Numbered from the stretch's first letter, positions 10,416-20,128 are shown. The stretch: 64,000 nt of DNA from Buchnera aphidicola (Brachycaudus tragopogonis) (GCF_964059175.1 NZ_OZ060418.1:186001-250000); one strand, 5' to 3'. Notes: generated by a model from the sequence alone, not told the origin. Numbers and translations are program-made.

Positions 10416-12905
10416 TTATATAGGTTCTACAATTTTTTGCAAAGCAACAACTTTTTCATTTTTTGATGTTCTTATTAATATTACACCTTGCGTGTTTCTT
10501 CCGAGTACACCTACTTCAGAAACCCGAATTCTAACTAGTGTTCCTGCATTGGTAATCATCATAATTTGGTTTTTTTCTGAAACTTGTATTGCTCCGATAA
10601 TTTTTCCATTTTTATCAGTAATTTTTGTTGAAATAACGCCTTGAGTAGCACGTGATTTTATAGGAAAATCAGTTATTTTAGTTCTTTTTCCATAACCATT
10701 TTTTGTTGCTATTAAAATACTGCCTTTGTTTTTGGGAACAATTAAAGAAACAACTTTATCACTTTTTTTAATTTTTATACCTTTTACTCCTGATGCAGTC
10801 CTACCCATTGTTCTAACATTATTTTCTAAAAATTGTACCACTTTACCATTTTGTGTAAATAGCATAATATTATTATTACCATTAGTTAAAGCAACACCGA
10901 TTAGTTCATCATGAGCGTGTAAATTAATAGCAATAATTCCGGATAATCTAGGTTTTTTAAATTGACTTAAGGAGCTTTTTTTTACTATTCCATGAGCAGT
11001 AGCCATAAAAATGTTTAGATTATCTTTATATTCATGTACTGGTAATATAGCAGTAATTCTTTCTTTTGAATTTAAGGGTAATAAATTTACTATAGGTCTA
11101 CCTCTTGCATGTCTACTCGATTCGGGTAGCTGATAAACTTTCATCCAATATAAAATTCCACGGCTGGAAAAACATAATATAGTATCATGTGTATTTGCAA
11201 TTACTAAACTTTCTATAAAATCTTCTTCTTTTGTTTTTGCAGCTGATTTTCCTTTTCCTCCACGTCTTTGAGCATTATAATCAGATAGAGGTTGGTATTT
11301 TACGTACCCTGAATGGGAAAGTGTTACTACAACGTCTTCTTGATTTATTAAATCTTCAATATTAATATCTGAATGATTTTCAGTAATTTTCGTCCGTCTT
11401 TTATCATGAAAAATATTTTGTATACTTAAAAGTTCTTCTTTAATTACATTAAACATAATATTTGGATTTTCTAAAATATTTGTTAAATCTTCTATTTTCT
11501 TTTTTAGTTCATTGTATTCTAAAAGAATTTTTGTTTGTTCTAAATTAGTTAATTTATGTAAGCGTAAATCTAAAATAGCTTCTACTTGTTTTTCAGTAAA
11601 AAAATATTTTATTTTATTTTTTTCTTCAAAAACATTAGATGTTTCTTTATTATCAGATTTCCAATTGTGTTTTTTGATTAAATTTTTTGCATCAGATAAG
11701 TTTTTTGAATTTTTTATTATCTTAATGATGCTATTAATATTTATTAGAGCAATGTTTAATGCTTCAAGAATATGTATTCGATTACGTGTTTTGTTTAATT
11801 CAAATAAACTACGTCGTATAATTATTTCTTGTCTGTGAGATATAAAATTTTTTAATATTTCTTTTAATGATAAAGTTTTTGGTTGTCCTTGGCATAGAGC
11901 AACCATATTAATTCCAAAAGAAATTTGTAATTGTGTTAAAGAATATAATTGATTTAAAATAATTTCAGGTATTGTTTCTTTTTTTATTTCAATAACAATT
12001 CTCATTCCATCTTTGTCTGATTCATCACGTAAAGCAGTAATGCCATCAATTCTTTTATCTTTTACTAGTTCTGCTATTTTTTCAATTAAACGTGATTTAT
12101 TTACTTGATAAGGGATTTCATCAAATATAATAGATTCTTTTTTATTTTTTTTATTTATTTCAATAGTATGATGTGCTCGAATAAAGATTTTACCTTTTCC
12201 TGTTCGGTACGCTTCTTCAATTCCTGATTTTCCATTAATGATTCCAGCTGTTGGAAAATCTGGTCCTGGAATATATTTAATTAATTCTTCTAACGTAATA
12301 TCATTATTATCAATATATGCTAAACATCCATTAATGACTTCATGTAAATTGTGTGGAGGTATATTTGTTGCCATGCCTACAGCTATTCCTGATGATCCAT
12401 TAATTAATAGATTAGGTATTCTTGCGGGAAGGATTTCTGGAATGTTTTCAGTTCCATCATAGTTTGGTAAGAATTCAACTGTATTTTTTTCTAAATCAAT
12501 TAAGAGCTCATGAGCTATTTTAGACATGCGCACTTCTGTATATCTCATGGCTGCAGCAGAATCTCCATCTACTGATCCAAAATTTCCTTGACCATCTATG
12601 AGCATATATCGTAATGAAAATTTTTGAGCCATACGCACTATGGCATCATATACTGCTGAGTCACCATGTGGATGATATTTTCCTATAACATCACCTACTA
12701 CTCGAGCAGATTTTTTATATGCTTTGTTCCAATCGTTATTTAATATATACATTGCAAAAAGTATTCTTCGATGAACAGGTTTTAAACCGTCTCGAACATC
12801 AGGTAAGGCTCGGCCAACTATTACAGACATAGCATAGTCTAAGTAAGAGCTTTTTAACTCTTCTTCAATATTGACCTGTGTGATTTCTTGTGCCGGGTCT
12901 TTCAT
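10416..12905 (-). CDS. gyrA: DNA gyrase subunit A
   Basis: GyrA cuts and rejoins DNA in the gyrase tetramer that introduces negative supercoils. The catalytic tyrosine is Y122 in [10 protein letters not shown]. The quinolone-determining positions are wild type (S83 and D87 in HGDSAVYD). The C-terminal wrapping domain has the GyrA-box QRRGGKG and repeated beta-pinwheel blades. With 829 residues it is about 45 shorter than E. coli GyrA; the missing part is the acidic C-terminal tail, and the protein ends soon after the last blade ([12 protein letters not shown]). The tail tunes supercoiling in E. coli, so its loss may alter activity. Confidence 0.97.
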   Translation of the reverse strand: MKDPAQEITQVNIEEELKSSYLDYAMSVIVGRALPDVRDGLKPVHRRILFAMYILNNDWNKAYKKSARVVGDVIGKYHPHGDSAVYDAIVRMAQKFSLRYMLIDGQGNFGSVDGDSAAAMRYTEVRMSKIAHELLIDLEKNTVEFLPNYDGTENIPEILPARIPNLLINGSSGIAVGMATNIPPHNLHEVINGCLAYIDNNDITLEELIKYIPGPDFPTAGIINGKSGIEEAYRTGKGKIFIRAHHTIEINKKNKKESIIFDEIPYQVNKSRLIEKIAELVKDKRIDGITALRDESDKDGMRIVIEIKKETIPEIILNQLYSLTQLQISFGINMVALCQGQPKTLSLKEILKNFISHRQEIIIRRSLFELNKTRNRIHILEALNIALININSIIKIIKNSKNLSDAKNLIKKHNWKSDNKETSNVFEEKNKIKYFFTEKQVEAILDLRLHKLTNLEQTKILLEYNELKKKIEDLTNILENPNIMFNVIKEELLSIQNIFHDKRRTKITENHSDINIEDLINQEDVVVTLSHSGYVKYQPLSDYNAQRRGGKGKSAAKTKEEDFIESLVIANTHDTILCFSSRGILYWMKVYQLPESSRHARGRPIVNLLPLNSKERITAILPVHEYKDNLNIFMATAHGIVKKSSLSQFKKPRLSGIIAINLHAHDELIGVALTNGNNNIMLFTQNGKVVQFLENNVRTMGRTASGVKGIKIKKSDKVVSLIVPKNKGSILIATKNGYGKRTKITDFPIKSRATQGVISTKITDKNGKIIGAIQVSEKNQIMMITNAGTLVRIRVSEVGVLGRNTQGVILIRTSKNEKVVALQKIVEPI

Positions 12906-13163
12906 AAAACTATTATCTCTTTAATTAAAGTGCTAAAATTAAGTACAAAAGTATAACATAATTAAACTATTAGATGCATTGAAAGAAAATCATTCGTGTT
13001 ATCATATAAATTTAATTTTCTGATAAAAAATATTTTTTATATTGTTTATTTTAAATGAAAGTATTAATATTAAAAATAATTATAATTTTATTTAAAAAAA
13101 TATTAATAATTAATTGTTAAAAATATATTAATTTATTAATTCGACTTTAAAATGAGATCTTAT

Positions 13164-13931
13164 ATGAAAGATGAAGAAAAAAATCTTATAGAAAATTTAT
13201 TTAATCGTTTAAAAACTACTGAATTGAATTCTTCTGAAAGAGATCAATCAGCAGATGATTTAATTCAAAAATTAGTAAAAAAACAACCTGCTTCTTCTTA
13301 TTACATGGCTCAAACCATATTAATTCAAGAAACAGCTATAAAAAAAATGAGTATTACAATCGAAGAATTAAAAAAAAGAATTGAAACACTAAATAATATG
13401 GAAAAATCAATTAAAAAGCCGAGTTTCTTGTCTAATTTTTTTAAAACTAGTCCGATTACTCAAAACACATCTCATAATGATAATATATGGAAAGAAAAAG
13501 AAAATATTTCACCGTTACAACACTCTAATACCACTATGTCTTCTCCAACAACACAAACAATACCTACAGTAACAACAACAAGAAATAGTGGATTTCTTAG
13601 TAATGCATTACAAACAGCTACAGGTGTTGCAGGCGGCATGATTTTAGGCAATATGTTGATGAATGTTTTTAATCACACTAAACCAGAAGAAGAAATATTT
13701 GATACTATTAATCAATCTTCTTTAGATCATCATATAGATGAACGTGTAGATGAACGTATAGATGAACATTTAATTAATAATAGTAGTCATGATCATTTAG
13801 TAAATTATGCAGAAAATGATTTAGAAATTCATAAAAATGAATCAAGTTTCGATTTTGTTGACAATAAAGATGAATTTAATTATGTAGATCATTTAGATGA
13901 TACTGATGTTAATGATGATAATTTTATTTAA
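13164..13931 (+). CDS. DUF2076 domain protein of unknown function
   Basis: About 255 residues; from memory this is the gene called yba2 in Buchnera annotations, but I leave the symbol blank. The N terminus MKDEEKNLIENLFNRL resembles the start of DUF2076 proteins, which supports ATG 13164 over an ATG 12 bases upstream. A helical region with an REL-type spacing and a coiled-coil-like stretch (residues 55-80) is followed by a Thr/Ser/Pro-rich linker. Next comes the family's glycine-rich hydrophobic block, GFLSNALQTATGVAGGMILG. The C-terminal 90 residues are strongly acidic (Asp/Glu/His) and include a short tandem repeat. No function is known to me. No catalytic motif is visible. It stands alone, between divergent gyrA and convergent tsaA. 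Confidence 0.85.
   Translation: MKDEEKNLIENLFNRLKTTELNSSERDQSADDLIQKLVKKQPASSYYMAQTILIQETAIKKMSITIEELKKRIETLNNMEKSIKKPSFLSNFFKTSPITQNTSHNDNIWKEKENISPLQHSNTTMSSPTTQTIPTVTTTRNSGFLSNALQTATGVAGGMILGNMLMNVFNHTKPEEEIFDTINQSSLDHHIDERVDERIDEHLINNSSHDHLVNYAENDLEIHKNESSFDFVDNKDEFNYVDHLDDTDVNDDNFI
13737..13772 (+). repeat. Three tandem 12-bp units inside the DUF2076 gene
   Basis: Units GATGAACGTGTA, GATGAACGTATA and GATGAACATTTA lie head to tail and encode DERV-DERI-DEHL. The period is a multiple of three, so unit number can change without breaking the frame. Confidence 0.8.
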
Positions 13932-14003
13932 AAGTGTTGTTTATTATTAATATAAATAATTTTCGATACTTAATAAGTATATTATTAAAATTAGTTAAAT
14001 AAT

Positions 14004-14040
14004 AAAGCCAGCATAAATTTTTTTGCTGACTTTAAATTTT
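14004..14040. terminator. Bidirectional terminator between DUF2076 gene and peroxiredoxin gene
   Basis: AAAGCCAGCA (14004-14013) pairs with TGCTGACTTT (14024-14033) with one mismatch and a 10-nt loop rich in T. A T run follows on the plus strand, and the flank is A-rich on the other side. It lies between convergent genes and contains most of the local G+C, as expected for an intrinsic terminator. Confidence 0.7.
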
Positions 14041-14041
14041 T

Positions 14042-14635
14042 TTAAGAATGAGTGCTTAGATATTCAGCAACTCCTTCTGAAGATGCTTGCATTCCTTTTT
14101 TTCCTTTTTCCCAATTAGCAGGGCAAACTTCGCCATGTTTATTGTGAAAATCTATAGCGTCTACCATTCTTATCATTTCTTTAATATTACGACCAAAAGG
14201 AAGATCATTTACAACTTGATGACGTACAATCCAATTTGAGTCAATTAAAAAAGAAGCTCTTAGAGCCACACCTAATATTGGGTGTTCAATACCGTAAGAT
14301 TTTTGAATATCGTGTTTTATATCTGATACCATAGGAAAATTTATTTGACCAATTCCACCGTTTTTAGGTAGTGTTTTTTGCCATGCTTGATGAACAAAAA
14401 CACTATCAATTGAAACACCTACAATTTTAACATTTCTTTTTTTAAAATCAGTATAAAGTTTATTAAATTCTATAATTTCAGATGGACATACAAAAGTAAA
14501 GTCCATAGGCCAAAAAAATAGTATAATTGGTTGACCATTAGAATATTTTTTAAAATCAAATTTTTCAATAATTTCATTGTTTGATAAAAGTGCTGGAGCT
14601 ATAAAATTAGGTGCGTGTTTTGTAACTAAAACCAT
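14042..14635 (-). CDS. tsaA: Typical 2-Cys peroxiredoxin (AhpC/TSA family)
   Basis: A 197-residue peroxide reductase. The peroxidatic cysteine is C50 in DFTFVCPSE, and the resolving cysteine is C171 in GEVCPANW, both essential to the typical 2-Cys mechanism. A GGIGQINFP segment resembles the GGLG motif of sensitive peroxiredoxins, but the C-terminal YF motif is not evident (ends EYLSTHS). It probably removes H2O2 and organic peroxides, together with sodA in this window. No reductase gene such as ahpF lies nearby, so the electron donor is probably thioredoxin. The symbol follows common Buchnera usage; ahpC-like is an alternative name. Confidence 0.88.
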   Translation of the reverse strand: MVLVTKHAPNFIAPALLSNNEIIEKFDFKKYSNGQPIILFFWPMDFTFVCPSEIIEFNKLYTDFKKRNVKIVGVSIDSVFVHQAWQKTLPKNGGIGQINFPMVSDIKHDIQKSYGIEHPILGVALRASFLIDSNWIVRHQVVNDLPFGRNIKEMIRMVDAIDFHNKHGEVCPANWEKGKKGMQASSEGVAEYLSTHS

Positions 14636-14785
14636 TTTTTTTTCCTATATTTTTTATATTAACAAATGAAGAAATATATTTTTAAAAAACTATTTTTATT
14701 ATGTTTATTTATTTTTTAAATCATGAACATTTTGAAATAAATAATTTTTTTTAATTTTCATAAGAAAATTATTAAGAGCGAAAAA

Positions 14786-15458
14786 ATGAATATGAACACA
14801 ATTTTGTCTTGGAAAGATGTTTTGTCTCAAGAAAAAAAAAAGATATTTTATTGATATAATAAAATTTCTTAAAAAAGAACGTTTAAAAAAAATAATTTAT
14901 CCCGATCAAAAAGATATATTTAATGCTTTTATACACACTGATTTCAGTGATATAAAAGTTGTAATTCTCGGACAAGATCCATATTTTTCTAGAAAACAAG
15001 CAGACGGATTGTCATTTTCTGTTCCTAAGAATTGTACTATACCACCTTCTTTAAAGAATATATACAAAGAGTTAAATAACGATTTTCAAAAAAAACATTT
15101 TTTTAATCATGGATGTCTTCAAAAATGGGCTAATCAAGGAGTTTTTTTATTAAATACAATTTTAACGGTAGAATCAGGAAAACCAAAATCGCATAGTAGC
15201 ATAGGATGGAATATTTTTACTGATAAGGTAATTTCTGTTATTAATTTATACAGAAAGAATGTTGTTTTTTTGCTTTGGGGTAATGACGCACAAAAAAAAT
15301 CTAGTTTAATTAATATAGATAATCATTATATTTTAAAATCTTCTCATCCATCTCCCTTATCAGCATATAGGGGATTTTTCGGTTGTAAACATTTTTCTAA
15401 AACTAATAAAATATTAGTTAATAATAAAAAAACACCAATTAATTGGTTTATAAATTAA
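14786..15458 (+). CDS. ung: Uracil-DNA glycosylase, frame broken at a 10-A tract
   Basis: Ung removes uracil from DNA in base excision repair. From ATG 14786 the frame reads MNMNTILSWKDVLSQEKKK, matching the family N terminus, and then hits TGA at 14852. The rest of the protein (YFIDIIKFLKKERLKKIIYP, catalytic block GQDPY, and HPSPLSAYRGFFGCKHFS) continues in the +1 frame from 14817. The break falls in the run of 10 A at 14832-14841; 9 or 12 A would rejoin the frame into about 223-224 residues (E. coli 229). An internal ATG at 14817 opens the second frame but would lose the conserved WKDVL segment. Either slippage makes the protein, a shortened form is made, or the gene is decaying. Confidence 0.88.
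14832..14841 (+). repeat. Poly(A)10 tract at the ung frame break
   Basis: Ten consecutive A between CAAG and GATATT. The two ung frames meet here. One base fewer or two more restores a single frame. Confidence 0.9.
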
Positions 15459-15493
15459 AATAGAAAAAACTTTCAAAATTTTTTCTATCTTAA
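15455..15493. terminator. Terminator between convergent ung and grpE
   Basis: ATAGAAAAAA (15460-15469) pairs with TTTTTTCTAT (15479-15488); past one mismatch the pairing extends four more base pairs outward. The loop is 9 nt. It lies between convergent genes, with its U-rich arm serving ung and its complement serving grpE. Confidence 0.6.
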
Positions 15494-15534
15494 TATTATA
15501 TACAATTGTTAATAGAATAAGATTTTTATAAAGA

Positions 15535-16077
15535 TTATTTTTTTGAAATTGTCACTATTGCTTTTCTTAATATTATTTTGTCAAGAGTGAGTCCTTTTTT
15601 ATGAACTAGCACAATATGATTATTTTCTATATCATCAAATGTTTTTGTTTCAAAAATATCATGAATATCAGAATTAAAAATTTCGTTTTTTTTACCTTCT
15701 GTTTTAACACCTAATTTAAATAATATATTCAATAAAGATTGTAGTGTTAATTCAATTCCTTTTATTAAAGGTTTATCTTTTATATCTAACGTTTCAGATA
15801 GTGCTAATATATCTTCTAAAGAATTAATTACTGGAATAATTTTTTTTAAACATTTTTGAGTTTCTGTATTTTTTATTTTATTTATTTTTTCTTTAGTGTT
15901 TTTGTTTATATTTTCTATATTAGCTAATTTACGCAATTCTATATCATCTATTTTTCTTTTATTTTCTAGCAATCGATTCTTTAAATCGTAAATTTTTTTG
16001 TTTTGAAGTGCATCTATATCATTTATATTTTCTTGTGTACCGTTTTTGTTATCAGATTGTTTCTTTTCAGAATTCAT
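15535..16077 (-). CDS. grpE: Nucleotide exchange factor GrpE
   Basis: GrpE releases ADP from DnaK and so drives the Hsp70 folding cycle. The protein (180 residues from ATG 16077) has a long N-terminal coiled coil (residues about 20-85, KKIYDLKNRLLENKRKIDDIE), the conserved LEDILALSETLDIKDK region and a beta-rich C-terminal domain. I chose ATG 16077 because a GGTGAT sequence lies just upstream, between it and an in-frame ATG at 16089. The C-terminal domain is more diverged than usual. It diverges from nadK, as in E. coli, and a strong promoter-like element lies upstream. Confidence 0.92.
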   Translation of the reverse strand: MNSEKKQSDNKNGTQENINDIDALQNKKIYDLKNRLLENKRKIDDIELRKLANIENINKNTKEKINKIKNTETQKCLKKIIPVINSLEDILALSETLDIKDKPLIKGIELTLQSLLNILFKLGVKTEGKKNEIFNSDIHDIFETKTFDDIENNHIVLVHKKGLTLDKIILRKAIVTISKK

Positions 16078-16111
16078 GATTATCACCATTTTGAATATTA
16101 ATCAATGAGTT

Positions 16112-16139
16112 ATTATAAATCTTGTAAGTAATATTTCAA
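16112..16139 (-). promoter_or_regulatory. grpE promoter, sigma70 with sigma32-like -35
   Basis: On the minus strand TTGAAA (16139-16134), a 16-nt spacer and TATAAT (16117-16112) form a near-consensus sigma70 promoter about 35-60 bp before the grpE ATG. The same -35 reads CTTGAA, the sigma32 heat-shock -35 consensus, followed 13 nt later by GATTTA, a partial match to the sigma32 -10. Dual recognition is inference. Confidence 0.6.
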
Positions 16140-16149
16140 GTTGATTTGC

Positions 16150-16158
16150 TGTTATAAT
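16150..16158 (+). promoter_or_regulatory. Extended -10 promoter of nadK
   Basis: TGTTATAAT, an extended -10 element (TGn followed by TATAAT), lies 33 bp before the nadK ATG with no good -35. It faces away from the grpE promoter in the same 113-bp divergent gap. Confidence 0.45.
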
Positions 16159-16190
16159 AAATATTATTTTTTATTAGGATTTTTTGTGTA

Positions 16191-17069
16191 ATGAAGCAAA
16201 ATTTCACTTATATTGGCATTGTTGGACATCCGCGTCATGCGAGTGCATTAATCACACATAAAATACTTTATAAATGGTTGATCAAAAACGGTTATAAGGT
16301 TTTTATTGAACGTACTGTTTCTAGATCATTAAAGCTCGAAAGTGCTAACACTGCTACATTAATAGAAATTGGTCAAACCTGTGATTTAGCAGTGGTCATA
16401 GGAGGAGATGGAAATTTATTATGTGCAGCTCGTGTTTTATCATTTTATAATATTAAAATTATTGGTATTAATCGTGGTAATTTAGGTTTTCTTACTGATT
16501 TAAATCCTGATACTGGATTACAGAAATTGTCAGAAGTGTTATCTGGTAATTATTTATTAGAAAATAGGTTTTTATTAGATGCGCAGGTATGTCAAGAAAA
16601 AATAATTTCTAGATCTAGTATAGCTATTAATGAAGTAGTTTTACATACAACACATTTAGCTCATATGATAGAATTTGAAGTGTATATAAATAATCAATTT
16701 TCTTTTTCTCAACGAGCAGATGGATTAATTGTTTCTACTCCAACTGGTTCTACTGGTTATTCATTATCAGCTGGTGGACCTATTATATCAACGTCTTTAA
16801 ACGCTATTGTATTAGTACCTATGTTTCCACATACTTTATCTTCTCGTCCTTTAGTAATTGATAGTGATAGTATTATTTGTTTGAAATTTTCTAATATTGA
16901 AACAAACTTAAAAATAAGTTGTGATAGTCAAATTGTTTTAACAATTGAAAAAGATGAATGTGTGCTGATTCGTCGTAGTAATTATTATTTAAATCTTGTT
17001 CATCCTACGAGTTATAATTATTTTCAGACTTTAACTTCTAAATTAAATTGGTCTAAAAAGTTTTTTTAA
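16191..17069 (+). CDS. nadK: NAD kinase
   Basis: NadK phosphorylates NAD+ to NADP+, supplying NADPH-dependent biosynthesis. At 292 residues it equals the E. coli enzyme. The family GGDGN motif ([16 protein letters not shown]), the catalytic NE/D motif (AINEVVLH) and the glycine-rich segment [16 protein letters not shown] are intact. It completes the NAD(P) route together with nadE at 2.3-3.1 kb. In E. coli recN lies between nadK and bamE; here recN is absent and bamE follows 100 bp downstream. Confidence 0.97.
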   Translation: MKQNFTYIGIVGHPRHASALITHKILYKWLIKNGYKVFIERTVSRSLKLESANTATLIEIGQTCDLAVVIGGDGNLLCAARVLSFYNIKIIGINRGNLGFLTDLNPDTGLQKLSEVLSGNYLLENRFLLDAQVCQEKIISRSSIAINEVVLHTTHLAHMIEFEVYINNQFSFSQRADGLIVSTPTGSTGYSLSAGGPIISTSLNAIVLVPMFPHTLSSRPLVIDSDSIICLKFSNIETNLKISCDSQIVLTIEKDECVLIRRSNYYLNLVHPTSYNYFQTLTSKLNWSKKFF

Positions 17070-17169
17070 AAATAAAATTTTAATAAAAAACAGTTTTTTA
17101 TAAACATAATAAATACATGATGAAAAAAAATTTATCATTTTTTTATATAAACTATAGTAGAAAACTATA

Positions 17170-17481
17170 ATGAAAAATTATATCGGAATACTATTAATAA
17201 TAGTATTTTTTTCTAGTTGCTCATGTTTAGATAAAAAAAAATATCATTTTAATGATATTTTAGAGAAAAGAGATTTTGATCAAAAATTCTTCAATAGAAG
17301 TTATATTGGTATGACGAGAGAACAGATAATTTATATTTTTGGTATGCCAATTATTTCTGATGCTTTTAATGATGCATATCATTACCATATATATACTAAA
17401 AAAGAAAAAAATAGTTTTCATAAAAAAATTTTAAATTTTTATTTTAAAAACGATAAAGTATCGAGTTGTGATATTCAGTAG
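17170..17481 (+). CDS. bamE: Outer-membrane assembly lipoprotein BamE (SmpA)
   Basis: A 103-residue small protein with a hydrophobic N-terminal segment (IGILLIIVFFSSCSC) ending in a cysteine, consistent with a lipoprotein signal although the lipobox is imperfect. The BamE/SmpA domain is recognised from YIGMTREQIIYIFGMP, followed by the aromatic strand block. BamE is an accessory subunit of the BAM machine that inserts beta-barrel proteins in the outer membrane. Position next to nadK is as in E. coli, apart from the lost recN. It converges on tmRNA. Sequence conservation is low outside the GMT block. Confidence 0.85.
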   Translation: MKNYIGILLIIVFFSSCSCLDKKKYHFNDILEKRDFDQKFFNRSYIGMTREQIIYIFGMPIISDAFNDAYHYHIYTKKEKNSFHKKILNFYFKNDKVSSCDIQ

Positions 17482-17512
17482 TTTTTTAAAATAATAATTT
17501 TAAAAATTTTTT

Positions 17513-17879
17513 TGGAGCTGGCGGGATTTGAACCCGCGTCCAAAATTTCTACGAATAAAGCACTACATGCTTAGTTTTTTCTTTTTAAAATTCATATCCT
17601 AATTTGGAAAAAACTCATTTTAGGTATATAGCTTGAAAATTTTTACGTGTTATCGTCAAGCTTGATACGCACGTTTTTCTCTTTTTTTTGACCTTCCTTT
17701 ATTTCTCGTCCTAAGAGAGGAGGCTGAGAAGGAAGGGCTTTATGCAGTTTTTTAAGCTGCTAAAGCGTAGTTTTGTTTATTATTTGCAGATATTTTTTTA
17801 CGGCTTTTTATCGAGGCAAACCGTTCCTCGGCATGCACTTTACTTTGTTGATAATTTTGTCAAATCCAAAAACAGCCCC
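17513..17879 (-). ncRNA. ssrA: tmRNA
   Basis: On the minus strand the RNA begins GGGGCTG (17879) and ends CAGCTCC plus discriminator A (17513), which pair as the acceptor stem. The T arm GCGGGTTCAAATCCCGC is perfect. The resume codon GCA starts at 17787 and the tag frame reads ANNKQNYALAA, stopping with TAA at 17752. tmRNA with SmpB rescues ribosomes stalled on broken messages and tags their products for degradation. The 3' CCA is not encoded (AAA follows the discriminator), so it must be added by tRNA nucleotidyltransferase. smpB, adjacent in E. coli, is not here. About 367 nt. Confidence 0.97.
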
Positions 17880-17976
17880 TAATTATTTATAATATTAGTA
17901 TTGCAAAAAAAAATACACTTGTCTATTAATTATTTGTAGGTATTATTTAAAAATAACTGTTGAAATAGGAATTAAT

Positions 17977-18303
17977 ATGAACATCATTCAAAAAATAGAG
18001 CAACAAATTAAAGACAATGTTATTTTGATTTATATGAAAGGAACCCCTAAAGCTCCTAGTTGTGGTTTTTCTGCACAAGCAGTACAAGCTTTATCAGTTT
18101 GTGGGGAAAAATTTGCTTATGTAGATGTTTTAGAAAATACAGATATTAGAAATGAACTGCCAAAATATGCAAATTGGCCTACATTTCCTCAATTGTGGGT
18201 AGATGGTGAGTTAATTGGTGGATGTAGTATTATACTGGAAATGTTAGAAAATGGTGATTTAAAAAAAATAATATCAGATGCAGTAAAAAAATATAAAGTT
18301 TAA
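17977..18303 (+). CDS. grxD: Monothiol glutaredoxin Grx4
   Basis: A 108-residue CGFS-type monothiol glutaredoxin. The active-site motif is CGFS at residues 29-32 (KAPSCGFSAQAVQAL), with the conserved WPTFPQLWVDGELIGGC block that binds glutathione. Such proteins carry and deliver [2Fe-2S] clusters, often with BolA. The role here is likely Fe-S trafficking, alongside erpA at 47 kb. A GGAATTA sequence precedes the ATG. It is shorter than E. coli GrxD (115) at the C terminus only. Confidence 0.96.
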   Translation: MNIIQKIEQQIKDNVILIYMKGTPKAPSCGFSAQAVQALSVCGEKFAYVDVLENTDIRNELPKYANWPTFPQLWVDGELIGGCSIILEMLENGDLKKIISDAVKKYKV

Positions 18304-18350
18304 TTTTTTTTTCAAAATTTATTAATCTAAATAAGATATCTAAAATAATT

Positions 18351-18411
18351 AGATATGACATTATAAAAAGAATATTAATCTAATTAATGTTAATAATGTC
18401 ATATCTTTTTT
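18351..18411 (+). terminator. grxD terminator
   Basis: A perfect 14-bp stem, AGATATGACATTAT (18351-18364) with ATAATGTCATATCT (18393-18406), is followed by a T run. The 28-nt loop is A+T-rich. It lies 48 bp after grxD and before the convergent rnt 3' end. Confidence 0.65.
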
Positions 18412-18454
18412 ACTAAAAAAATATTTTTAAAAATATACATAGAATAGTTATATT

Positions 18455-19102
18455 TTATTTTTTTTTTTTGATATTTAAAGGCCATCCACCTAAACGCTTC
18501 CAACGATTTACTAATTCACAAAAAAGATTAGCAGTTTGTAAAGTATCATAAAGCGCAGAATGAGCTTGATGATTATCAAATGATAAACCAATTGCTTTAC
18601 ATGCTTTCGCCAAAACGGTTTGTCCAACTACTAATCCGCTTAACGCTGCGGTATCAAATGTAACAAATGGATGAAAAGGATTATTTTTTATTTTTGCTCG
18701 TTCAATTGCTGCCATTAAAAAATTATGATCAAAATTAGCGTTATGTGCAACAACAATTCCTCGACTGCAACCTTGCATTTTAATTCCTTCACGTACTATA
18801 TTTAATATAGATTCAATGGCTTTTTTTTCACTAATAGCACCACGTAGTGGATTAAAAGGATCAATTTTATTAAATGCTATTGCATCAGAATTGATTACAG
18901 AGCCTTTAAAAGGTTTTATATGGAAGTGTACTGTGTTTTCTTTATGTAGCCATCCTAATTCATCCATTTTTAATGTTATCATAGCAATTTCTAATAATGC
19001 ATCAGTTTTTGAGTTAAATCCAGCTGTTTCAATATCTATAACAACAGGATAAAACGTACGGAACCGATCACTTAATAAATTGAATTCTTGAGTTGTAGAC
19101 AT
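18455..19102 (-). CDS. rnt: Ribonuclease T
   Basis: RNase T is a DEDD-family 3'-5' exonuclease that turns over tRNA CCA ends and matures stable RNA 3' ends. The Exo I motif is VIDIETAGF, Exo II is [12 protein letters not shown] and Exo III is [11 protein letters not shown], which carries the catalytic H and D. The product has 215 residues, like E. coli. I chose ATG 19102; a TTG one codon upstream is in frame but poorer. The gene ends in IKKKK-stop, encoded by a 12-A tract (18458-18469), so slippage would change only the extreme C terminus. Confidence 0.96.
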   Translation of the reverse strand: MSTTQEFNLLSDRFRTFYPVVIDIETAGFNSKTDALLEIAMITLKMDELGWLHKENTVHFHIKPFKGSVINSDAIAFNKIDPFNPLRGAISEKKAIESILNIVREGIKMQGCSRGIVVAHNANFDHNFLMAAIERAKIKNNPFHPFVTFDTAALSGLVVGQTVLAKACKAIGLSFDNHQAHSALYDTLQTANLFCELVNRWKRLGGWPLNIKKKK

Positions 19103-19455
19103 CAAAATCTCATTTTTTTAAAACACTTTGTGTTTAATGTAGTTAATATTTGATTTTTTTTGACTGTTAATTTTTTTATCAAACATTAAAAATAACTAAT
19201 ATATAAATATTCGATAAGAATTTTATTTTATAATAATAAAAAATTAATAAAAATAAATTCTTTAATAGTAAAAAAGAAAAAATTTTTGCATTTTTTTGAT
19301 TTTAATTTTGGATACTTTTTTGAATATATATTATGATTATTAAATATTTAATAAGTGTACTATAATTTATAAAAATATTTAAGATTAAATTATTAATTTA
19401 ATATTTTTATAAAAATTTTTTTAGCGAATTTATTATAACTATATTAGGAGAAAAA
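19103..19455. other. A+T-rich divergent gap between rnt and sodA
   Basis: 353 bp with no convincing gene. A TATAAT at 19361-19366 could be the sodA -10, but only TATTAA stands near the -35 position. The sodA ribosome-binding site AGGAG lies just before 19456. I see no other structure. Confidence 0.5.
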
Positions 19456-20067
19456 ATGAGTTATATCCTTCCTTCTTTACCTTATGCATATAATGCTTTA
19501 GAACCTTTTTTTGATGAAAAAACTATGCAAATTCATCATACTAAACATCATCAAAATTACGTGAATAATACTAATTCTATTTTAGAAAATACTCCTTTTT
19601 CAGCATTATCTATTGATGAATTATTATCCATTTTTAATGAAATTACTTTAGAAAATAAAAATGCATTACGTAATAATGCAGGAGGACATATTAATCATAG
19701 CTTTTTTTGGCAAACTTTAAAATTAGGTACTATTTTAAATAGTGATTTAAAAACAGAAATAGAAAAAAATTTTGGTGCTGTTGAATTATTTAAAAATAAG
19801 TTTGAAGAAATAGCTCTTAATCATTTTGGTTCTGGTTGGATATGGTTGGTAAAGCAAGATAAATCTTTATCTATTGTTTCTACTATTAATCAAGATAATC
19901 CTCTAATGGGAACATTAATATCTAATGTATCCGGATATCCAATCATTGGTTTAGACGTTTGGGAGCATGCATATTATTTAAAATATCAAAATAGACGACT
20001 AGATTACATTAAAGCTTTTTGGAGTGTTGTTAATTGGGATGAAGCGTCTAATCGTTTACAAAAGTAA
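19456..20067 (+). CDS. sodA: Superoxide dismutase [Mn]
   Basis: SodA dismutates superoxide to H2O2 and O2. The 203-residue protein has metal ligands H27 ([12 protein letters not shown]), a histidine in [10 protein letters not shown], and D and H in [14 protein letters not shown]. The pattern GGHINH with a later Gly-Tyr-Pro context fits the manganese type. A strong ribosome-binding site (AGGAG) precedes the ATG. With the peroxiredoxin at 14 kb it forms the visible oxidative-stress defence. Confidence 0.96.
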   Translation: MSYILPSLPYAYNALEPFFDEKTMQIHHTKHHQNYVNNTNSILENTPFSALSIDELLSIFNEITLENKNALRNNAGGHINHSFFWQTLKLGTILNSDLKTEIEKNFGAVELFKNKFEEIALNHFGSGWIWLVKQDKSLSIVSTINQDNPLMGTLISNVSGYPIIGLDVWEHAYYLKYQNRRLDYIKAFWSVVNWDEASNRLQK

Positions 20068-20128
20068 TTTATTTATAAGATAGATCTAATTATTTTTTTA
20101 ATAGATTAAAAAAATTTTGTACATAATT

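Noticed and set aside
17514-17540. T-arm-like sequence suggesting a tRNA
   Set aside because: It is the tRNA-like 3' domain of tmRNA; the 5' GGGGCTG and tag frame on the same strand show this.
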